64,000 nt of DNA from Streptomyces ardesiacus (GCF_003112575.1 NZ_BEWC01000001.1:1240001-1304000); one strand, 5' to 3'. Shown: positions 14,574 to 24,470, counted from the stretch's first letter. The notes: generated by a model from the sequence alone, not told the origin. Numbers and translations are program-made.

Positions 14574-16097
14574 TCAGCTCTCGGGGACCTTGACCCAGTC
14601 CAGCGTGCGCTCCACCGCCATCTTCCAGCCGGCGTACCCCTGCGCCCGCTGCTCCTCGGACCACTGCGGCTCCCAGCGCCTGGACTCGCTCCAGTGGGTG
14701 CGCAGTTCGTCGGTGTCCCGCCAGAAGCCCGTGGCGAGCCCCGCCGCGTAGGCGGCGCCCAGCGCGGTGGTCTCCGCGACGACGGGGCGGCTGACCGGGA
14801 CGCCCAGGACGTCGGCCTGGATCTGCATGCACAGGTCGTTGGCGGTCACCCCGCCGTCGACGCGGAGCACGTCCAGGTGGACCGAGGAGTCCTGCTCCAT
14901 GGCCTCGACCACGTCACGGCTCTGGTAGCAGATCGACTCCAGCGTCGCCCGGGCCAGGTGCGCGTTGTCGTTGTACCGGGCGAGGCCGACGATCGCGCCC
15001 CGGGCGTCGGAGCGCCAGTACGGCGCGAACAGGCCGGAGAAGGCGGGGACGAAGTACATGCCGCCGCTGTCCTCGACCGTGCGGGCGAGTTCCTCGCTCT
15101 CGGCCGCCGTCTTGATGATCTTCATCTGGTCGCGCAGCCACTGCACGGCGGACCCGGTCACCGCGATGGAGCCCTCCAGCGCGTAGACCGGCGGGTTGTC
15201 GCCGAACTGGTAGGCCACGGTGGTCAGGAGGCCGTGCTGGGAGCGGACCAGTTCGGTGCCGGTGTTGAGGACCAGGAAGTTGCCGGTGCCGTAGGTGTTC
15301 TTGGCCTCGCCGGGGGAGAAGCAGACCTGGCCGACGGTGGCCGCGTGCTGGTCGCCCAGGACCCCGGTGATGGGGACGGCGGCGCGCAGCGGGCGGGAGG
15401 TCCGGGTCGTGCCGTACGCCTCCGGGTGCGAGGAGGGGTTGATGGTGGGCAGCATGCTGCGCGGGATGCCGAAGAAGCCGAGCAGCTCGTCGTCCCAGTC
15501 GAGCGTCTCCAGGTCCATGAGCATGGTGCGGCTGGCGTTGGTCACGTCGGTGGCGTGGATGCCGCCCTCGGGACCGCCGGTCAGGTTCCACAGGACCCAG
15601 GCGTCCGTGTTGCCGAAGACCGCGTTGCCCTGCTCGGCCGCCTCACGGACACCGTCGACGTTCTCCAGGATCCACTGGATCTTCCCGCCGGAGAAGTACG
15701 TCGCGGGCGGCAGCCCGGCCTTGCGGCGGATGACGTCGCCCCGGCCGGTGCGCTCCAGGTTCGCCGCGATGGCGTCGGTGCGGGTGTCCTGCCAGACGAT
15801 GGCGTTGTAGTAGGGGCGGCCCGTGCGCGGGTCCCAGACCACGGTGGTCTCGCGCTGGTTGGTGATGCCGATGGCCGCCAGGTCCGTCCCCGACAGGCCG
15901 CCGTTGCGCAGGGCGTTCTGCATCACCGAGTTGGTGCGCTCCCAGATCTCCACCGGGTCGTGCTCCACCCATCCGGAGCGCGGAAGGATCTGCTCGTGCT
16001 CCAGTTGGTGCTTCGCGACCTCGTTGCCCCCGTGGTCGAAGATCATGAACCGGGTGCTGGTGGTCCCCTGATCCACCGCGCCGATGAAGTCCGCCAT
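14574..16097 (-). CDS. glpK: Glycerol kinase
   Basis: This 507-residue FGGY-family kinase converts glycerol and ATP to glycerol-3-phosphate in the cytoplasm. Diagnostic segments are [15 protein letters not shown] (phosphate 1), [13 protein letters not shown], the glycerol-binding [37 protein letters not shown] and the C-terminal FGGY signature region [22 protein letters not shown]. The length equals the family norm. The start is the ATG at 16097 with GGAG upstream. No glycerol facilitator or glpD lies beside it, unlike the main gyl-type operon known in Streptomyces, so this may be a second, separately controlled copy. Confidence 0.96.
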   Translation of the reverse strand: MADFIGAVDQGTTSTRFMIFDHGGNEVAKHQLEHEQILPRSGWVEHDPVEIWERTNSVMQNALRNGGLSGTDLAAIGITNQRETTVVWDPRTGRPYYNAIVWQDTRTDAIAANLERTGRGDVIRRKAGLPPATYFSGGKIQWILENVDGVREAAEQGNAVFGNTDAWVLWNLTGGPEGGIHATDVTNASRTMLMDLETLDWDDELLGFFGIPRSMLPTINPSSHPEAYGTTRTSRPLRAAVPITGVLGDQHAATVGQVCFSPGEAKNTYGTGNFLVLNTGTELVRSQHGLLTTVAYQFGDNPPVYALEGSIAVTGSAVQWLRDQMKIIKTAAESEELARTVEDSGGMYFVPAFSGLFAPYWRSDARGAIVGLARYNDNAHLARATLESICYQSRDVVEAMEQDSSVHLDVLRVDGGVTANDLCMQIQADVLGVPVSRPVVAETTALGAAYAAGLATGFWRDTDELRTHWSESRRWEPQWSEEQRAQGYAGWKMAVERTLDWVKVPES

Positions 16098-16205
16098 GTC
16101 CGCTCCGCCTCTCCGGCCGGTGTGGGTCCTGGTTCGGGCACCCCTCGGCCAGACTAAGACGGCTTCCGGCAAACCGCACATAATGGGCATGCTTGCCGCC
16201 GTGGC

Positions 16206-16235
16206 CGCCGGTGGCGGCGTGGGCCGCCACCGGCG
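16206..16235. terminator. Terminator hairpin downstream of nadE
   Basis: Perfect 13-base arms (CGCCGGTGGCGGC at 16206-16218; partner at 16223-16235) enclose a four-base loop. It begins six bases after the nadE stop codon on the gene strand and lies before the glpK start, so it should end the nadE transcript. Confidence 0.75.
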
Positions 16236-16240
16236 CGAGG

Positions 16241-17071
16241 TCAGGGGGCGATCGGCAGGCGGCGCTTGTGGTCGGTCTGCCGGTAGCGCGTGACGATCGT
16301 CCGGAAGGTCTCCTCCTTCACGGGCTTGCCCTCCAGGAAGTCGTCGATCTCGTCGTAGGTGACTCCGAGGGCGTCCTCGTCGGCCTTGCCGGGGTCGAGG
16401 GTCTCCAGATCGGCCGTCGGCACCTTCCGCACCAGCTCGGCGGGGGCACCCAGCACGTCCGCGACGGCGCGCACCCGGCGCTTGGTGAGGCCCGTCAGCG
16501 GCACGACGTCGGCGGCGCCGTCGCCGAACTTGGTGAAGAAGCCGGAGACCGCCTCGGCCGCGTGGTCGGTGCCGACGACCAGGCCGCCGTGCGCACCGGC
16601 CACGGCGTACTGGGCGATCATGCGCTGCCGGGCCTTGATGTTGCCGAGCACGAAGTCCTGGTGGCCGGCGTCGCGGAAGGCCACGTCGGCCGCGAGCAGG
16701 GCGGCCAGCGACGCGTCGCTGGCGGGCTTGACGTCCACGGTCAGCACCTCGTCGGGCCGGATGAAGGACAGCGCCCGCTGGGCGTCGTGCTCGTCCGCCT
16801 GGACCCCGTGCGGCAGCCGCATCGCGTAGAAACGGGCCTCGTGGCCCGCGGCGCGGGCCCGCTCCACGGCGAGCTGGCACAGGCGGCCCGCGGTGGTCGA
16901 GTCGACACCGCCGCTGATGCCGAGCACGAGGGCACGCAGCCCGGTGGAGGTCAGGCGCTCGGCGAGGAAGGCCACTCGGCGCTCGATCTCCCGTTCGGCG
17001 TCGAAGGTCTCCGCGACCTCCAGCTCCCGGGCGATCTCCTTCTGCAGGGCGATGGACGCCGGCTCGCTCAA
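16241..17071 (-). CDS. nadE: NH3-dependent NAD+ synthetase
   Basis: This 276-residue cytoplasmic enzyme amidates nicotinic acid adenine dinucleotide to NAD+ with ATP and ammonia. The N-type ATP-pyrophosphatase P-loop [12 protein letters not shown] is at about residue 52. [31 protein letters not shown] is the conserved substrate region. There is no N-terminal glutaminase domain, so ammonia is the nitrogen donor. The start is the TTG at 17071, chosen because AAGGAG sits six bases upstream and the N-terminus then matches E. coli-type NadE. It is monocistronic, with its own terminator. Confidence 0.95.
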   Translation of the reverse strand: MSEPASIALQKEIARELEVAETFDAEREIERRVAFLAERLTSTGLRALVLGISGGVDSTTAGRLCQLAVERARAAGHEARFYAMRLPHGVQADEHDAQRALSFIRPDEVLTVDVKPASDASLAALLAADVAFRDAGHQDFVLGNIKARQRMIAQYAVAGAHGGLVVGTDHAAEAVSGFFTKFGDGAADVVPLTGLTKRRVRAVADVLGAPAELVRKVPTADLETLDPGKADEDALGVTYDEIDDFLEGKPVKEETFRTIVTRYRQTDHKRRLPIAP

Positions 17072-17206
17072 TTCCGCTCCTTGTTCGACGGGCAGGGGGT
17101 TTCCCTTTTCAGCCTACCCAGAGGCACCCGCGGCACCGGCCTGCCCGCCCGATCCGTGGACGGGCGGTGCGGGGCGGCGTTCAGGACCGTCCCGCACCGC
17201 CCCGGG

Positions 17207-20200
17207 TCACCCGAGCGGTTCTATCCGGATGTCGCGGAACCGGACCTTGTTGCCGTGGTCCTGGAGCCGGATCGCACCGGCGGCAGGCGTCTCCGCCCGG
17301 CCCGCCGCGGTGGGCCCGTCGAGGGCGACGTCGTCGTGGACCGTCCTTCCGTTCCACACCACCGTCACCCGCGCGTCGGCGGTCTTGGCACCCTTCTCGT
17401 CGAAGCGGGCGGCACGGAAGACGACGTCGTACGTCTGCCAGGTCTCCGGGGCCGTCGCCGCGTTGAGGTCGGGCGCCTTCTTCAGATAGATCGCCCCGGC
17501 CTCGTCCGTGCCGGGGGTGGTGTCGCCGTAGGAGTCGAGGATCTGCAGCTCGTAGCGGTCCTGGAGGTAGATGCCGCTGTTGCCGCGGTCCTGCCCCGTC
17601 ACGTCGTCCGGCAGCAGGGGCACGCGGAACTCCACGTGGAGCCTGAAGTCCTGGTAGGCGTCCTTGGTGCGGATGTCGCCGCAGCACACCTCCATCGACC
17701 TCTCCGCGGCGAGCGGCCACGCCACCGGCCGTCCGTCCGTGTGCTGCCACTGCTCCTGCGAGGCGGCGGTGCCGTCGAACAGGGTGACCTCGGCGCCGTG
17801 CGGGTGCACGGTGATCAGGTCGAGGTTGACGTGTCCGGTGTCGCCGGGGTCGTACCGGTAGGCGACCGTGTTGTGCCCCGCGCGCAGCTTCACCCTCTCG
17901 GTCCGGGTGGACCAGGTGTCCCAGTCCCCGGTGGAGGGGAGCAGGGTTTGGCGCACCTTCTCCCCATTGGCGTACAGGGAGAGCGACTTGGTGCCCTGGA
18001 AGGGGTTCGGGCCGTTGGAGTAGCGCAGGCCGACGTCGTAGGTGCCCGGCTTCGGGACGGCCACGTCGAAGGTCGTGGTGGCCTTGCCCTCGGTGGCGTA
18101 ACGGTCGACGAAACCGCTGCCGGAGTAGCCGGTGTGGTCGGTGTTGATGCCCGCCGTCCCGGTCAGTCGCGCCTCCTCGGCCTCGTACGAAGTGGCCGGC
18201 GGCGGCTGCTTGCCGGGCATCTCGTTGAGCGTGTACCAGGCCTCCGTGCTCCACAGCGTCTCGCCGGAGGCGGAGGTGAACGGGCGGGGGGAGCGCACGT
18301 GCACCACGCGGTCGGGCTTCAGGCCGTCCAGTCGCAGCCGGACGGTGCGGCCGTCCTGCGAGAGCGTCGCGGACCGCACGGCCAGCCTCTCCTCGGCGAT
18401 CTTCGGGCCGCCGTAGGCGGAGGTGGGTGTGTAGCGCCACTGCTCGGCCTCGTAGGCGGCCGCGAGAGCGGCGGCCGTCTCCTCGGACACCGGCTGGGTG
18501 TACGTCAGGTCGAAGCCGCCCGGCACGGCCCGCATCTTCTGCACGTCGAAGGTGTTGCCGCCGTTCGGCGTGAGCTTTTGCAGGCCGAACTTCAGCTTGC
18601 CCTCCTGGCCCCAGTTCCCGTCGGCCCCCAGACCGCCGGTGTAGATCGCGCCGTCGGGGCCGAGGGAGACCCGGTTGACGCCCGCCTCCAGGCCCTGCGT
18701 GTAGCGGAAGACGGCGCCCTGGTACTGGCCCTTCACCTTTTCGAGGTAGGCGCGCTGCAGGCCGCCGTAGGTGACGTCGCCGATCAGCATCTGGCCGGCG
18801 AAGGTGCCCTTGGTCAGGTACAGCGGGGTGGAGGGCGAGTTGCCGATCTCGTTCTGCGGCAGCCACACCACCGGCCGGGTGACCGGGGAGCCCTCGAAGG
18901 GGCCGGCGGGTTCGGTGTAGTGGTTGAAGAAGCGGTCCTGCTTGATCTGGACCAGCTTCGAGGCGGGCAGCCAGCCGCCCTGGTTGTCGGTGGCGAACAG
19001 GTCGCCGCCCGGCCCCCAGCCGATGCCGTTCGGGGTGCGCAGCCCGCCCGCGACCGGGCTGATCTTCCCCGTCTTCTTGCTGATCCTGTACGTCGTCCCG
19101 CGGTTCGGCGCGGGCTGCGGGACGGTGGTCGCGCCGCCGAAGTCGATGGCGACGGAGAGGTTCACGTAGAAGAAGCCGTCGCGGTAGAGCAGACCGAAGG
19201 CGAACTCGTGGAAGTTGCCGCCGTAGGGCCAGGTGGCGACCGTGCGGTACTCGTCGGTCACGTCGTCGCCGTCGCTGTCGACCAGTCGGGTCAGCTCGTG
19301 CTTCTGGGAGACGTAGAGCGAGCCGTCCACGTACCTGATGCCCATGGGCTCGCGCAGCCCGCTCGCCACCTTCTCGACCGTCACCTTGTCGCGGCTGGTG
19401 TCACCGGTGACGTGGTCCAGGAGGTACACCTCTCCGGCAACGTTGTCGGTGCCGCCCCAGGTGCTGATCGCCAGGCGGCCGTCGGGCAGCCAGTCCATGC
19501 CGGTGACCTGCGGTTCGAAACCGTCGGGGCGCAGGTCGGTGAGGTCGAGGTCGGGGCGTACGGAGGTCAGCGGCAGACCGTCGCCGGGGGAGTCGCGCCC
19601 GGCCTCGCACTCCTTGCGGCCCGGTGCCGTCACCCGGACGACCCCGGCGTCGGTGCTCAGCGCCTCGGTGGGGACGACGGTGAACGCGCTCTCGCCCGGC
19701 GGCATCCAGGAGAGCTGCAACTGCTGGCCGCCGCCGCGGTCGAAGTGCTCGATGCGCAGCGCGTGCGCCCCCGCGGTGAGCTCGACCGTGCCGTCCTTGG
19801 GCTCCGCACCGTGCAGCCCGTCGTGGTCGATCACCGTGGAGCCGTCGAGGGTCAGCCGGGAGCCGTCGTCGCTGACCAGCCGGAACACATAGGTGCCGGC
19901 CCGGGGGGCGATCAGGTGACCGGACGCCTCGGAGACGAAGTTGTCGGCGATGCCGCCGAAGTCGTCGGTGGTGGACCAGTCGACCGTCGGCATCAGCTTG
20001 TCGTGGTTGGGGGTCTGGCCCGGTTTGAGGGTGCACAGCTCGTTCAGGGGCGTCTGCACGTCGAACACGCGCAGCGTGACGCCGGGTTCCTGCGGCGGGA
20101 GGCCGGCCGGGGCCGCCGAGGACGCCGGGGCGGTCCAGGCACCGCCGACCGCGACGGCCGACGTCAGCAGGAGGATGAGGTGTCTTCGGGCACGCGATAA

Positions 20201-20215
20201 CAGCCGTTGGCGCAT
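17207..20215 (-). CDS. Large secreted PA14 / sorbosone-dehydrogenase-like propeller / CBM35 / DUF1080 protein
   Basis: This 1002-residue secreted multidomain protein starts at the ATG at 20215, with GGAGG five bases upstream. A Sec signal (1-34) is followed by a PA14-like carbohydrate-binding domain (about 60-190; TYVFRLVSDDGSRLTLDGS, LRIEHFDRGGGQQLQLSW). Next is a glucose/sorbosone-dehydrogenase-like beta-propeller (about 225-640), then a CBM6/35-type beta-sandwich (about 690-830; SYEAEEARLTG, YSGSGFVDRY). The C-terminal 3-keto-disaccharide hydrolase DUF1080 domain (about 840-1000) carries NSGIYLQDRYELQILDSYG. The architecture indicates sugar or glycan turnover outside the cell. The substrate is unknown. 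It is transcribed alone. Confidence 0.85.
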   Translation of the reverse strand: MRQRLLSRARRHLILLLTSAVAVGGAWTAPASSAAPAGLPPQEPGVTLRVFDVQTPLNELCTLKPGQTPNHDKLMPTVDWSTTDDFGGIADNFVSEASGHLIAPRAGTYVFRLVSDDGSRLTLDGSTVIDHDGLHGAEPKDGTVELTAGAHALRIEHFDRGGGQQLQLSWMPPGESAFTVVPTEALSTDAGVVRVTAPGRKECEAGRDSPGDGLPLTSVRPDLDLTDLRPDGFEPQVTGMDWLPDGRLAISTWGGTDNVAGEVYLLDHVTGDTSRDKVTVEKVASGLREPMGIRYVDGSLYVSQKHELTRLVDSDGDDVTDEYRTVATWPYGGNFHEFAFGLLYRDGFFYVNLSVAIDFGGATTVPQPAPNRGTTYRISKKTGKISPVAGGLRTPNGIGWGPGGDLFATDNQGGWLPASKLVQIKQDRFFNHYTEPAGPFEGSPVTRPVVWLPQNEIGNSPSTPLYLTKGTFAGQMLIGDVTYGGLQRAYLEKVKGQYQGAVFRYTQGLEAGVNRVSLGPDGAIYTGGLGADGNWGQEGKLKFGLQKLTPNGGNTFDVQKMRAVPGGFDLTYTQPVSEETAAALAAAYEAEQWRYTPTSAYGGPKIAEERLAVRSATLSQDGRTVRLRLDGLKPDRVVHVRSPRPFTSASGETLWSTEAWYTLNEMPGKQPPPATSYEAEEARLTGTAGINTDHTGYSGSGFVDRYATEGKATTTFDVAVPKPGTYDVGLRYSNGPNPFQGTKSLSLYANGEKVRQTLLPSTGDWDTWSTRTERVKLRAGHNTVAYRYDPGDTGHVNLDLITVHPHGAEVTLFDGTAASQEQWQHTDGRPVAWPLAAERSMEVCCGDIRTKDAYQDFRLHVEFRVPLLPDDVTGQDRGNSGIYLQDRYELQILDSYGDTTPGTDEAGAIYLKKAPDLNAATAPETWQTYDVVFRAARFDEKGAKTADARVTVVWNGRTVHDDVALDGPTAAGRAETPAAGAIRLQDHGNKVRFRDIRIEPLG

Positions 20216-20310
20216 TGGTCCTCCGAAAGGTGGGGACCGGACCGTGCCGGAAATCGCTCCGGTCTTGTGCGGTGTGACGGTTGTTCCGCCGCCAAGGTAG
20301 GAGACTTCCG

Positions 20311-20345
20311 CTTGACATGTCCATACTTTGTCATCGGTGTGTTCA
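20311..20345. promoter_or_regulatory. AT-richer promoter segment upstream of the PA14/DUF1080 gene
   Basis: A short low-GC patch carries GACATGTC (20314-20321) and, on the gene strand, TTGAAC (20345-20340) that may serve as a -35. No exact -10 can be assigned. It is the only promoter-like patch between the helicase gene end and the 20215 start codon. Confidence 0.35.
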
Positions 20346-20408
20346 AAGTTCCCGGGCGCCGGGGAGGGCCCCTGCTCCTGACGCACGGCCGGAGCCGGAC
20401 GCCCGCGG

Positions 20409-21728
20409 TCAGCGGCCCCGGCGCACCCGGGCCGCCGCGCGGGCCTCCGCGGCCTTGCGCGCCTCGGCGGCCTTGCGCGATCCCTTCGCGGGGCGGCCCG
20501 GGCGGGTGCCCATCCCGCGGAACGGCGCGTTGCCGCCCTCCTTGCCGGACCCCGACGGCGGGCGCCTGGCGCCGGTGAGGTCCGTCAGCTTCTGCTCCCC
20601 CGAGCGCACCGGCGTCACCGTCGGCCGGATCCCGGCCTCGGACGTCGTCCGGTTCAGGTCGCGCCGCTCCTCGGGGGTGACGAGCGTGACCACCGTCCCC
20701 GCCCGGCCGGCGCGCGCCGTGCGCCCGCCGCGGTGCAGGTACTCCTTGGCACCGGCCGGCGGGTCGACGTTGACGACGAGATCGAGGTCGTCGACGTGGA
20801 TGCCCCGCGCCGCGACGTCGGTGGCCACCAGCACGGAGACCTCGCCCTCAGCGAACCTCGCGAGGGTGTGGGTGCGCTGCGGCTGCGACTTCCCGCTGTG
20901 CAGGGCGCCCGCACGCACCCCGGCGGCGCGCAGATGCCGGGTGAAGCGGTCGACCCCGGCCCTGGTGTCGAGGAACATCAGCACCCGGCCCTCGCGGGCG
21001 GCGATCTCGGTCGCGGTCGCGTACTTGTCGGCGGGGTGGACCACCAGCACGTGGTGCTCCATCGCCGTCACCGAGGCCGACGCCGGATCGACCGACGCGA
21101 GCACCGGGTCGTGGAGGCGCTCCCGCACCAGCTGGTCGACGTCGTGGTCGAGGGTGGCCGAGAACAGCAGCCGCTGCCCGTCGGAGGGCACCTGGTCGAG
21201 GATGCCGGAGACCTGGGGCAGGAACCCCATGTCGCACATCTGGTCCGCCTCGTCCAGCACCGTGATCCGCACCTGGTCCAGCCGGCAGTCCCGGCGGGCC
21301 ACCAGATCGGCCAGGCGTCCGGGCGTCGCGACCACCACCTCGGCGCCGTCGCGCAGCGCCTGGGCCTGCCGGTTGACCGACAGCCCGCCCACGACCGTCG
21401 TCAGGCGCAGGTCCAGCGCCCGCGCGTACGGCGTCAGCGCGTCGCTCACCTGCTGGGCCAGTTCCCGGGTCGACACCAGGACGAGGGCGAGCGGACGCCT
21501 CGCGTCCGCGCGCCGGCCGGCGGTCCTGGCGAGCAGGGCGAGCCCGAAGGCCAGTGTCTTGCCCGATCCGGTGCGTGCCCGGCCCAGCACGTCCCGCCCG
21601 GCCAGCGCGTCGGGCAGGGTCGCCGCCTGGATCGGGAAGGGTTCCCTCACCCCGAGGCCGGTCATCGTCTCCACCAGCGCCGGCGGCAGCCCGAGGGCGT
21701 CGAAGGAAGGGGTCGGCTGCGCGTTCAT
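20409..21728 (-). CDS. DEAD-box RNA helicase
   Basis: This 439-residue ATP-dependent RNA helicase has all core motifs: Q-motif region (F..LGLPPALVETMTGLGVREPFPIQAATLP), I (ARTGSGKT), Ia (STRELAQQ), Ib (TPGRL), II (VLDEADQM, so DEAD), III (SATL), V (VATDVAARGIHVDDLDLVVN) and VI (HRGGRTARAGRAG). The C-terminal about 60 residues are basic and Arg/Ala/Lys-rich, typical of RNA-binding tails in RhlE/DeaD-like helicases of actinobacteria. Likely roles are ribosome assembly or mRNA remodelling at low temperature. The start is the ATG at 21728. A long GC hairpin with an alternative pairing precedes it. Confidence 0.95.
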   Translation of the reverse strand: MNAQPTPSFDALGLPPALVETMTGLGVREPFPIQAATLPDALAGRDVLGRARTGSGKTLAFGLALLARTAGRRADARRPLALVLVSTRELAQQVSDALTPYARALDLRLTTVVGGLSVNRQAQALRDGAEVVVATPGRLADLVARRDCRLDQVRITVLDEADQMCDMGFLPQVSGILDQVPSDGQRLLFSATLDHDVDQLVRERLHDPVLASVDPASASVTAMEHHVLVVHPADKYATATEIAAREGRVLMFLDTRAGVDRFTRHLRAAGVRAGALHSGKSQPQRTHTLARFAEGEVSVLVATDVAARGIHVDDLDLVVNVDPPAGAKEYLHRGGRTARAGRAGTVVTLVTPEERRDLNRTTSEAGIRPTVTPVRSGEQKLTDLTGARRPPSGSGKEGGNAPFRGMGTRPGRPAKGSRKAAEARKAAEARAAARVRRGR

Positions 21729-21746
21729 GGGGGGACCTTTCTGATC

Positions 21747-21800
21747 AGGCGCCCGGAAACGCGCCCGGGTCCGTACCCCTCGGTACGGACCCGGGCGCCT
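21747..21800 (-). promoter_or_regulatory. Alternative-pairing hairpins in the leader of the DEAD-box helicase
   Basis: On the gene strand a perfect 16-bp stem (arms 21798-21783 and 21776-21761, six-base loop) is followed by GTTT and then CCGGGCGCCT (21756-21747). This last segment is fully complementary to the first bases of the 5' arm region (AGGCGCCCGG). The two pairings exclude each other. The distal segment lies about 20 bases upstream of the helicase start codon, near its AAAGG. It may be a terminator of the upstream membrane-protein gene, an attenuator for the helicase, or both. Confidence 0.5.
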
Positions 21801-21871
21801 CAAAGCGTGGGCCCATCCTACCCGCGGACGCGCCGCCCCCGGCCGGGTGCGCGAAGCGCCCTCCCGCCGGC

Positions 21872-22306
21872 TCAGCCCGCCCGTCCCGCATCCGGCGGTG
21901 AGTCGCGCCGGGCCGCCAGGACACGGCGTCGGCTCCACACGAGCAGGGCGAACAGCACCAGGCCGGAGACGATCAGGCTCGCCCCCGCGGCCCAGCCGGA
22001 GTACGGCACCTCGGGAACGAGGCCCCACACCACCCCGGCGGTGAGGAGGCACAGCCCCACCAGCACCGAACCGGCGGTCCGCCATCCGGAGGAGACGCTC
22101 TCCTGCGCCGCACGCATCGCCCGGACGCGGACCGGGGCGACGAACCGGTCCAGGGCGGGAACGGCCCGCGCGAGCAGCGCCACCCCGGCGAAGACGAGCA
22201 GCAGGCCCGGACCGGGCAGCACCAGCAGCGCGACGCCGACCAGCAGCAGGACGGCCCCGAGCACGCCCAGGGCGGTCCGCCGGATCGAGTCGACACCCAG
22301 CGCCAT
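21872..22306 (-). CDS. PGPGW-type small membrane protein
   Basis: This 144-residue integral membrane protein has four predicted hydrophobic helices in two pairs (LGVLGAVLLLVGVALLVLPGPGLLLVFAG and, later, VLVGLCLLTAGVVWGLVP and ASLIVSGLVLFALLVW). The LLVLPGPGLLLVFAG segment between the first two helices is the hallmark of the PGPGW (TIGR02611-like) family. The function of the family is unknown. The start is the ATG at 22306, with AGGAG about 12 bases upstream. It is upstream of the helicase gene on the same strand. Confidence 0.8.
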   Translation of the reverse strand: MALGVDSIRRTALGVLGAVLLLVGVALLVLPGPGLLLVFAGVALLARAVPALDRFVAPVRVRAMRAAQESVSSGWRTAGSVLVGLCLLTAGVVWGLVPEVPYSGWAAGASLIVSGLVLFALLVWSRRRVLAARRDSPPDAGRAG

Positions 22307-22569
22307 GGCGCCCCACTCTCCTGCGGTCGCGAAGACCTCCGGTTCCGTCGGCCCGCCCCACCTTAGGCAGCGATCGGCGCACGGGCGATTTCGGCGACGA
22401 GCCGCCGACCGGCGCCCCGCGCCGCGCGGGCGGGCCGGTCCGTCCCGTCCTGTCCCCAATGCCCGCTGTCGGGCGGGCAGTTGCAGGCACGCCCCATCGA
22501 CGCGCGCGGACTTGGCTGCTAGACCTGCACCACCCGTACCACCTGCACCCGCCGTTCAAGGAGGAGCAT

Positions 22570-24432
22570 GTGAGACCCCGTCGCGCGGTCGTCCGGACCG
22601 CTTCGGCGCTCGTCGCCGCCCTCGCCCTGACCGCCGGACTCGGCGGTCCCGCCGTCGCGGCCGGCGAGACGGAGGCCGGGCCGGCCACCACCGGGACCGG
22701 ACCCGTCACGCACGAGGAGAACGACCGCGTCCCCGAGGGCTCGGTCTGGACCCAGCACTACTTCCCGTCCTCCGACCGCTCCGGCACCCGCCTCCACGCC
22801 GACGTCCTGCTCCCCGAGGGACTCGGGCGCAAGGAGAAGGTGCCGGTCATCCTGTCGATCGGCCCCTACTTCGCCCACGCGGGCCAGACCGGACCCGAGG
22901 GCTGGACCCGCACCGGCCCCTCCGCCCGGTTCCAGGACTTCATCGAGGGCACCGACCTGTTCGACCGGGGCTACGCCTTCGTCATGGTGGACCTGCGCGG
23001 CTTCGGCGGCTCCACCGGCTGCCTGGACTGGGGCGGACCGGGCGAGCAGGCCGACGTGAAGGCCGCGATCGACTGGGCCGCGAAGCAGCCGTGGTCCACC
23101 GGCGCCGTGGGCATGTACGGCAAGTCGTACGACGCCGTCACGGGCCTCATCGGCAACAACCTGGACCAGCGCGCGCTCAAGGCCGTCGTCGCCCAGGAAC
23201 CCGTGTGGGACATGTACCAGTACATCTACTCCAACGGCGTGCCCCGCCCGAACGTGACCGGCACCGCCGGTGCCTACAACTCCATCGCCACGATGCCCCC
23301 GATGGCGGACGACGACCCCGAGTACCAGGCCGCGGCCCGCTACGAGGACAGCCACCCGGAGTGCCTGACGGAGAACTCGGCCGGCTACCGGATATCCGAC
23401 CAGCGGGACGAGCACTGGACCTCACGCGACCTGGCGAGGATGGCCAAGGGGAGCGACACCCCGCTCTTCGTGACGCAGGGCTTCATCGAGAACAACACCA
23501 AGCCCGAGGAGATGCAGGAGTACCTCGACAACCACCGGGGCCCCGAGCGCGGCTGGCTCGGCCAGTGGGACCACGTGCGCGGCGGCGACCGCGTCGGGGA
23601 CGGACGCCTGGCCATGGGCCGCGAGGGCTGGTACGAGGAGACCCTCTCCTTCTACGACCAGTACCTGAAGGGCATCAGGCCGACGGTGCGCTACCCGGCC
23701 TACGCCGTCGAGGACTCCACCGGTGCCTGGCGGGCCCAGCGCACCTGGCCGGTCACCGAGCGGTCGGTCACCGTCCCGCTCGGCGGCGGCTCCTACGTGG
23801 ACGACGGCGGCGCCTCCGCCCGCGCGGCGCTGACCGCGTCCGGCCGCCCGGCTCCGAAGGCGCCGCAGCCGGCCGGGAAGTGGGACATGGAGAACGCGCC
23901 CGCCACCGAGCAGCCGGCCCCGGCCGGGCTGGCCGCGGAACTGGCGAGGCGTCAGCACGCCGGTGAGGTCGCCTCCAGCTTCTTCGTCTGGTCGAAGCCG
24001 CTGCGCGAGGACACCCGCGTCACCGGCACCCCGCAGGTGTCCCTGACCGCCCGCGGCGAGGGCAACGTCATGCTCAAGCTGTACGACGTCGCCCCCGACG
24101 GCACCGCCGTCATGTTCGACGAGCAGGTCTCCCTGGTGAAGTCCGGCCGGATGAGCGTCGATCTGAAGGCGACCGACTGGACCCTCGCCGCCGGGCACGT
24201 CCTCGCCGTGGAGATCGGGTCCATCCAGACCGGCTCCTGGCGCGACACGCCGTCCGGCGAGACCGTCCAGGTCAGGGGCGCCCAGCTGCGGCTCGCCCTG
24301 GACGACCCGGCCGACGACGTCGCCACCCCCGGCGACCGGTCGCCGTACCTGGACACGTACCTGCGCCAGTACACGGTGGACCTGCCGGCCGGCCCCGGCA
24401 CATTCTCGGTGGTTCCGGGCGGCCGGGCGTGA
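22570..24432 (+). CDS. Secreted CocE/NonD-type X-Pro dipeptidyl-peptidase-like hydrolase
   Basis: This 620-residue secreted serine hydrolase starts at the GTG at 22570, with AAGGAGG ideally placed. A Sec signal (1-31, ending AVAAG) precedes an alpha/beta-hydrolase domain with nucleophile motif VGMYGKSYDAVTG (Ser about 184), the acid in the later part and GQWDHVRGGDR with the catalytic His. The C-terminal jelly-roll of the S15/CocE family (about 430-620) contains VTGTPQVSLTARGEGNVMLKLYDVAPDG. Known members cleave X-Pro dipeptides or esters such as cocaine. The nucleophile elbow GKSYDA fits that family. Alone on this strand, it may be translated close to the DUF5302 gene that follows after 38 bases. 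Confidence 0.87.
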   Translation: MRPRRAVVRTASALVAALALTAGLGGPAVAAGETEAGPATTGTGPVTHEENDRVPEGSVWTQHYFPSSDRSGTRLHADVLLPEGLGRKEKVPVILSIGPYFAHAGQTGPEGWTRTGPSARFQDFIEGTDLFDRGYAFVMVDLRGFGGSTGCLDWGGPGEQADVKAAIDWAAKQPWSTGAVGMYGKSYDAVTGLIGNNLDQRALKAVVAQEPVWDMYQYIYSNGVPRPNVTGTAGAYNSIATMPPMADDDPEYQAAARYEDSHPECLTENSAGYRISDQRDEHWTSRDLARMAKGSDTPLFVTQGFIENNTKPEEMQEYLDNHRGPERGWLGQWDHVRGGDRVGDGRLAMGREGWYEETLSFYDQYLKGIRPTVRYPAYAVEDSTGAWRAQRTWPVTERSVTVPLGGGSYVDDGGASARAALTASGRPAPKAPQPAGKWDMENAPATEQPAPAGLAAELARRQHAGEVASSFFVWSKPLREDTRVTGTPQVSLTARGEGNVMLKLYDVAPDGTAVMFDEQVSLVKSGRMSVDLKATDWTLAAGHVLAVEIGSIQTGSWRDTPSGETVQVRGAQLRLALDDPADDVATPGDRSPYLDTYLRQYTVDLPAGPGTFSVVPGGRA

Positions 24433-24470
24433 CAAGCTGTGCTCCTGTTGTCCGAGCCCAGGAGGTCGTC

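Noticed and set aside
16193..20200. A very long plus-strand open frame (over 1300 codons) opposite nadE and the DUF1080 gene
   Set aside because: It is the complement of well-supported genes with domains and ribosome-binding sites; its own product is low-complexity Gly/Val/Arg with no domain. Long antisense frames are normal in high-GC DNA.
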